DNA from: Phocicoccus schoeneichii
GTDB lineage: Bacteria > Bacillota > Bacilli > Staphylococcales > Salinicoccaceae
Assembly (NCBI RefSeq): GCF_014635565.1
Contig: NZ_BMDB01000004.1
Location: 124,001 to 188,000, forward strand
Direction: 5' to 3'
Length of the DNA: 64,000 nt
The notes beneath the pieces were generated by a model that was not told the origin of the DNA, did no database searches, and was given only the letters and a program-made list of their open reading frames with translations. Positions 61,016 through 64,000 of the stretch are shown here, in pieces. The position numbers and the translations under genes are program-made. How positions within the stretch are numbered: position 1 is the stretch's first letter; each line of letters opens with the position of its first letter.

Positions 61016-62758
61016 TTAATCTACCAGCCTTTTCAATGCTTTAAATAAATCATGTTCTATTATTGTTGAACAGTCTGTTGCGGTAAGATCTTGGGTAAGC
61101 TTTAGCATATTTAACATTTTAGCTCTTTGCAGATACTCTATTGGAGTACTACTCTTTAAAATCTCTTTCATTCTATCTCCTATAGCCTCATACAAATCAT
61201 GTTCTAAATCTATTTCCGATAGATAAATGTCTTTGCTTTCTAGAGTTTTAATAGTTTCCTCTTCTGTTTCATAAATATCTTTTTTTTCTTCTTTTACTAG
61301 TCTTTCTTTATTAGATCCTAACCAAACTTTTTTGCCATTTTCGTCTATGCTTGAATAATCAATCTCAACGAATTCTTTCTTAGTCATTTCCACCAATTCA
61401 AGGCATCTATTAAATCCTATTAAATCAAAATGGGTCTTTTCATTACTTTTTGCCTTCAAGTCATTATCTGTCTTAACAATAGTAATAATCTCCAAAGCTT
61501 TTAAAACTTTATAATAGGGCTTAAATTTTATCCCATCAACCTCCAGGATATATCCACCTTCTAATTCATAAGTGGGGTTTGTTTCTTCTAAAACCTTTTC
61601 AAATAATACACGCTCTGAAGGACCCTCAATTAATAATACTTTATCTGCAAATAAAGCTGTAGATAGAGAACGATTCAATTCTTGCTTCAAACTTTTATAA
61701 TCTTCATCCACATGATAAATATGCGATGCACAATTAACTCTGTCTTTGTTGTAAATTCTAATTAAGGAAGCGTTATCCATTTCATATAATAACTCTGAAG
61801 AATGTGTTGATAAAAAGAAATAATCATATACTTCATTTTCAAATAACTGTTTGGAAAGTGCTATTTGCATAGATCTATGCAAACTATTTTCAGGCTCTTC
61901 AATTAAATATATAACAATTTTATTTGATTCGTATTCTTTAGTTAAATAATTAAGCAGAGAATATGCCAATATCTTTTTTCTTCCATCTCCAGAAGTTGGA
62001 TAATGTTTTTCGTCCCCATCACGTTTTATGTATGGAGTTAGATCACTGAAATACCCATTTATAGCCATTTCGGACTTCATTTCAATTTTAATTTCTTCCT
62101 TTTTTAAATTTTTGTATTCCTCAGTTAGTATATTTTGAAAATCTTGGATTACTTCCATTTCACTAATTTTTTCGTTCATACCGTCTGTTAAATCTTGGAT
62201 TTCATTGGATAATACTATATCATCTTCACTCAATCTTCTTTGATCAAACAATTTCTTTCTATTTCTTGAAAATGTATTTTCTAAATTAATAATTGGATCA
62301 ATATAAACTACTTTAAATAACCTATCTAAATCAGATATTAAACCTGTTTGAGGAACTTCCTCAAGCTCCTCAAATACACTTCCCCAATACAATGTAGGAG
62401 CACCAAAATATTCCGATTCATCGTATATACCTTTTACTTGGATATAAAACTTTTCAAGATCCTGCTGTTTTCTGCTACCACGCACTTTAGAAATAACGTG
62501 TTGAGAATCTTTATTTTCATTATTACTTAAATCTATCTCTAGAGTTATTTCGATCTCTAGATTAGTGTTTTTTTGAAAAAAATCACTATCTCTAAATCCA
62601 TCTTTTCGTATTTGCCGATCTAGCAAAAACCTTAAAGCATATAGTAAGTTAGTTTTCCCTACATCATTCATTCCAAAGATTACATTTTGATTAGTTAATT
62701 GAATCTCAACACTTCCAAAGTTCCGAAAATTTTTCACAATCAATTTTTTTAATTCCAA
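61016..62758 (-). CDS. gajA: Gabija anti-phage system OLD-family nuclease GajA
   Basis: A 580-residue protein with an N-terminal ABC-type ATPase (Walker A FGMNDVGKTN at 28-37, signature region DGRKKILAYSLLN, Walker B IYLIEEPENSLH and THSSELLYEM) and a C-terminal TOPRIM nuclease domain (LLIEGPSERVLFEKVL, TIVKTDNDLKAK). This is the OLD-family plan of GajA. I place the start at TTG 62758 (MELKKLIVKNFRNFG) because GGAGAG lies 7-8 nt upstream and the N-terminus then matches homologues. The ATG at 62773 lacks a ribosome binding site. It forms a two-gene operon with gajB. Confidence 0.93.
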   Translation of the reverse strand: MELKKLIVKNFRNFGSVEIQLTNQNVIFGMNDVGKTNLLYALRFLLDRQIRKDGFRDSDFFQKNTNLEIEITLEIDLSNNENKDSQHVISKVRGSRKQQDLEKFYIQVKGIYDESEYFGAPTLYWGSVFEELEEVPQTGLISDLDRLFKVVYIDPIINLENTFSRNRKKLFDQRRLSEDDIVLSNEIQDLTDGMNEKISEMEVIQDFQNILTEEYKNLKKEEIKIEMKSEMAINGYFSDLTPYIKRDGDEKHYPTSGDGRKKILAYSLLNYLTKEYESNKIVIYLIEEPENSLHRSMQIALSKQLFENEVYDYFFLSTHSSELLYEMDNASLIRIYNKDRVNCASHIYHVDEDYKSLKQELNRSLSTALFADKVLLIEGPSERVLFEKVLEETNPTYELEGGYILEVDGIKFKPYYKVLKALEIITIVKTDNDLKAKSNEKTHFDLIGFNRCLELVEMTKKEFVEIDYSSIDENGKKVWLGSNKERLVKEEKKDIYETEEETIKTLESKDIYLSEIDLEHDLYEAIGDRMKEILKSSTPIEYLQRAKMLNMLKLTQDLTATDCSTIIEHDLFKALKRLVD

Positions 62759-62852
62759 AAGCCATCTCTCCATTCTAATGTTTGATCCAATCTGTAATAT
62801 AGATAAAGGTCAGGTAAGAGCATAAGGGGATTTTTTCCCCTCTTAACGTATG

Positions 62853-62873
62853 GAATTAGGCAAAGCCTAACAA
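62853..62873. repeat. Short hairpin in the Gabija leader
   Basis: TTAGGC-AAA-GCCTAA forms a small perfect stem about 100 nt before gajA. A further AGGGGA / TCCCCT-type hairpin with a T-rich loop lies near 62826-62845. Role unknown. Confidence 0.45.
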
Positions 62874-62900
62874 ATGGATGGGGACATGTTTTTTGTACTT

Positions 62901-62948
62901 GTCACAAGCATGTGACTTTAAATAAGTAACTTGTCACGCTGTTGTGAC
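62901..62948. promoter_or_regulatory. Paired operator-like palindromes upstream of Gabija
   Basis: GTCAC-N6-GTGAC occurs at 62901-62916 and again at 62933-62948, 32 bp apart (about three helical turns). Both are preceded by ACTT. Two identical half-site arrangements between a promoter-less gap and gajA suggest a dimeric repressor or activator site. Confidence 0.55.
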
Positions 62949-63063
62949 TATAGTTAAAACAATGATTCCTACAAAACTAGGTTCCCCATAGTGTTAGTAG
63001 GTATCGGTTTCCATTTATGCTCTTTCTTCTAGAAGAAACCAATGCATTAAGTTACAGTACAAT

Positions 63064-63647
63064 CTAATTTTCTTGATGTATTTGCCTTCTAGTGTCATTT
63101 GGATCAATTACATCTGCAATTCTAGCTAAAGAAATTGTTTGTTCCCTTTCTAATATTAGATGTTCGTGTTGATAAAAATTCAATAGATTATCATCAATAT
63201 TAAAAGTTTTTTCTAAAAATGATTTATCTAAGTTCTCATCCATATCCAATTCTGTATATATTGAAGAAAATACTTCAATTAGTTTATCATTTTGTTCATT
63301 TGAGCTTTTTTGTTCTTTTGGTTTTGATGCAATATTATAAAAACTTTTTAGTGCATCCATTACTTCTCTGGAATCATGGAATAAAGCAACTACGCCATTT
63401 AAAGCCGAACTAAATTCTTTTGATCCTATATCATGTTTGTAGCTCATTAACTGTATTAAAAGATTATATTTTTTAACCAAACACTATTTTTCTTTTCCAT
63501 ATCTTTTAACTTTAATTCGAAGTTATGTTCTTTATTTTTTAATTCGTTTTGGAATTGTTGATTAGATTTATTTAATTTATAAGAAAAGTATATCGAAGTA
63601 ATAACACCAACTAAACCTAGTCCTCCCCCAATGAATCCTCCTAACAC
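63064..63647 (-). pseudogene. DUF6680-like membrane-anchored protein with a frameshift in a poly-A run
   Basis: The GTG at 63647 (GGGAGAT upstream) begins MLGGFIGGGLGLVGVITSIY, one membrane span, then a coil. The frame stops at 63456. The other frame (63064-63480) continues KKYNLLIQLMSYKHDIGSKE and ALNGVVALFHDSREVMDALK, matching the DUF6680-type fold. The two join if the six-A run near 63470-63477 had one more A. The joined product would be about 194 residues. It lies in the defence region between gajA and hsdR. The homopolymer could also be a phase-variation switch. Confidence 0.7.
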
Positions 63648-63678
63648 ATCTGTTATCTCCCTTCAATAGAAATTAAAA

Positions 63679-64000
63679 CTACATATTCTCCGCCATTAAT
63701 TCCGCCTGCTTAACTACTGTTTCCACTGCCATCTTTTGTAGATCTGGTGGATAACCGTATTTTTTCAGTAACCGTCTTACGGTAATTCTCATTTTAGCTC
63801 TTGCTGATTCACGTAGGTTCCAGTCAATGCTCATATTCTCTTTAATCGATTTTGTAAGCTCGTGAGCGATTGCCCGCAATACTTCATCACCTAGAACTTC
63901 TTCTGCTGTATCATGTGAAGAAAGTGCATCATAGAATGCAACTTCTTCTTTAAGCATGCCATGATTTTCTCCTATTTTATATGACTCATTCATTTCTTTT
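63679..64000 (-). CDS. hsdR: Type I restriction enzyme R subunit, C-terminal part (runs off the window)
   Basis: The frame is open from the right edge of the window to TAG at 63679. The visible 107 residues match the HsdR C-terminal helical domain (DUF3387 type): LKEEVAFYDALSSHDTAEEV, LGDEVLRAIAHELTKSIK, SIDWNLRESARAKMRITVRR and LLKKYGYPPDLQKMAVE. The reading frame continues upstream of the first visible Met, so the start lies outside. The nuclease and helicase domains, hsdM and hsdS are not visible here. Confidence 0.9.
   Translation of the reverse strand, partial: KEMNESYKIGENHGMLKEEVAFYDALSSHDTAEEVLGDEVLRAIAHELTKSIKENMSIDWNLRESARAKMRITVRRLLKKYGYPPDLQKMAVETVVKQAELMAENM

Noticed and set aside
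1-64000. tRNA, rRNA, tmRNA or T-box leader
   Set aside because: No cloverleaf, rRNA signature or T-box sequence was recognised anywhere by reading; a covariance search would be needed for certainty.

Overview
The window looks like a chromosome segment of a low-G+C member of the Staphylococcaceae. Genes follow strong AGGAGG-type ribosome binding sites, TTG and GTG starts are common, staphylococcal 'GGCTGGGACA' intergenic palindromes occur, and many proteins (class I aldolase Fda, LuxS, NagB, PbuX, YitT, PepT, Ddl) have staphylococcal-type sequences. The gene set and two decayed loci suggest a relative outside Staphylococcus proper (Jeotgalicoccus, Nosocomiicoccus or Salinicoccus-like), but the genus cannot be fixed from this sequence alone.

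Positions 1 to about 24,850 and 29,150 to about 49,960 are core-type chromosome: folD; rpmG divergent from a Zur-controlled zinc-binding lipoprotein gene; NUDIX, alcohol dehydrogenase, CapA-like and M23 genes; an iron-siderophore lipoprotein; an ABC-2 exporter; a paired multidrug-type ABC exporter with an apparent attenuator leader encoding a 22-residue peptide; nagB; and a complete pyroglutamate salvage set (pcp, an Nramp-like permease, pxpA, pxpC, pxpB). Later come two DHA2 drug-efflux permeases, pepT, ddl, an ABC exporter gene with an internal in-frame deletion, pheA, xpt-pbuX, luxS, fda, rluA, a 52-bp tandem-repeat array, two paralogous acidic lipoproteins and a phospholipase D-type enzyme.

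Positions about 24,890 to 29,131 are foreign. A decayed NAD(P)H-hydrate repair gene and an intact SLC13-type anion symporter are visibly richer in G+C than their surroundings. They are followed by an IS1182-type element that sits inside a terminator palindrome and separates its two arms.

From about 49,960 to the right edge the sequence is an AT-rich accessory island. Its first part (50.4 to 53.7 kb) holds small minus-strand genes, each followed within 15 to 61 nt of the stop codon by a 30-bp imperfect palindrome of the form AGTTT...CAAACT. Six such sites occur, in a layout like a cassette array, with no recombinase in view. A 91-bp exact repeat cuts a mepB-like gene. Next come three 76-bp repeats and a defence region: an orphan Type III restriction subunit broken by a stop codon, a MacB/HrtA-like ABC transporter with a frameshifted permease, a complete Gabija system (gajA, gajB), a frameshifted DUF6680-like gene, and the C-terminal end of a Type I restriction subunit (hsdR) that runs off the window.

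No rRNA, tRNA or CRISPR array was found.
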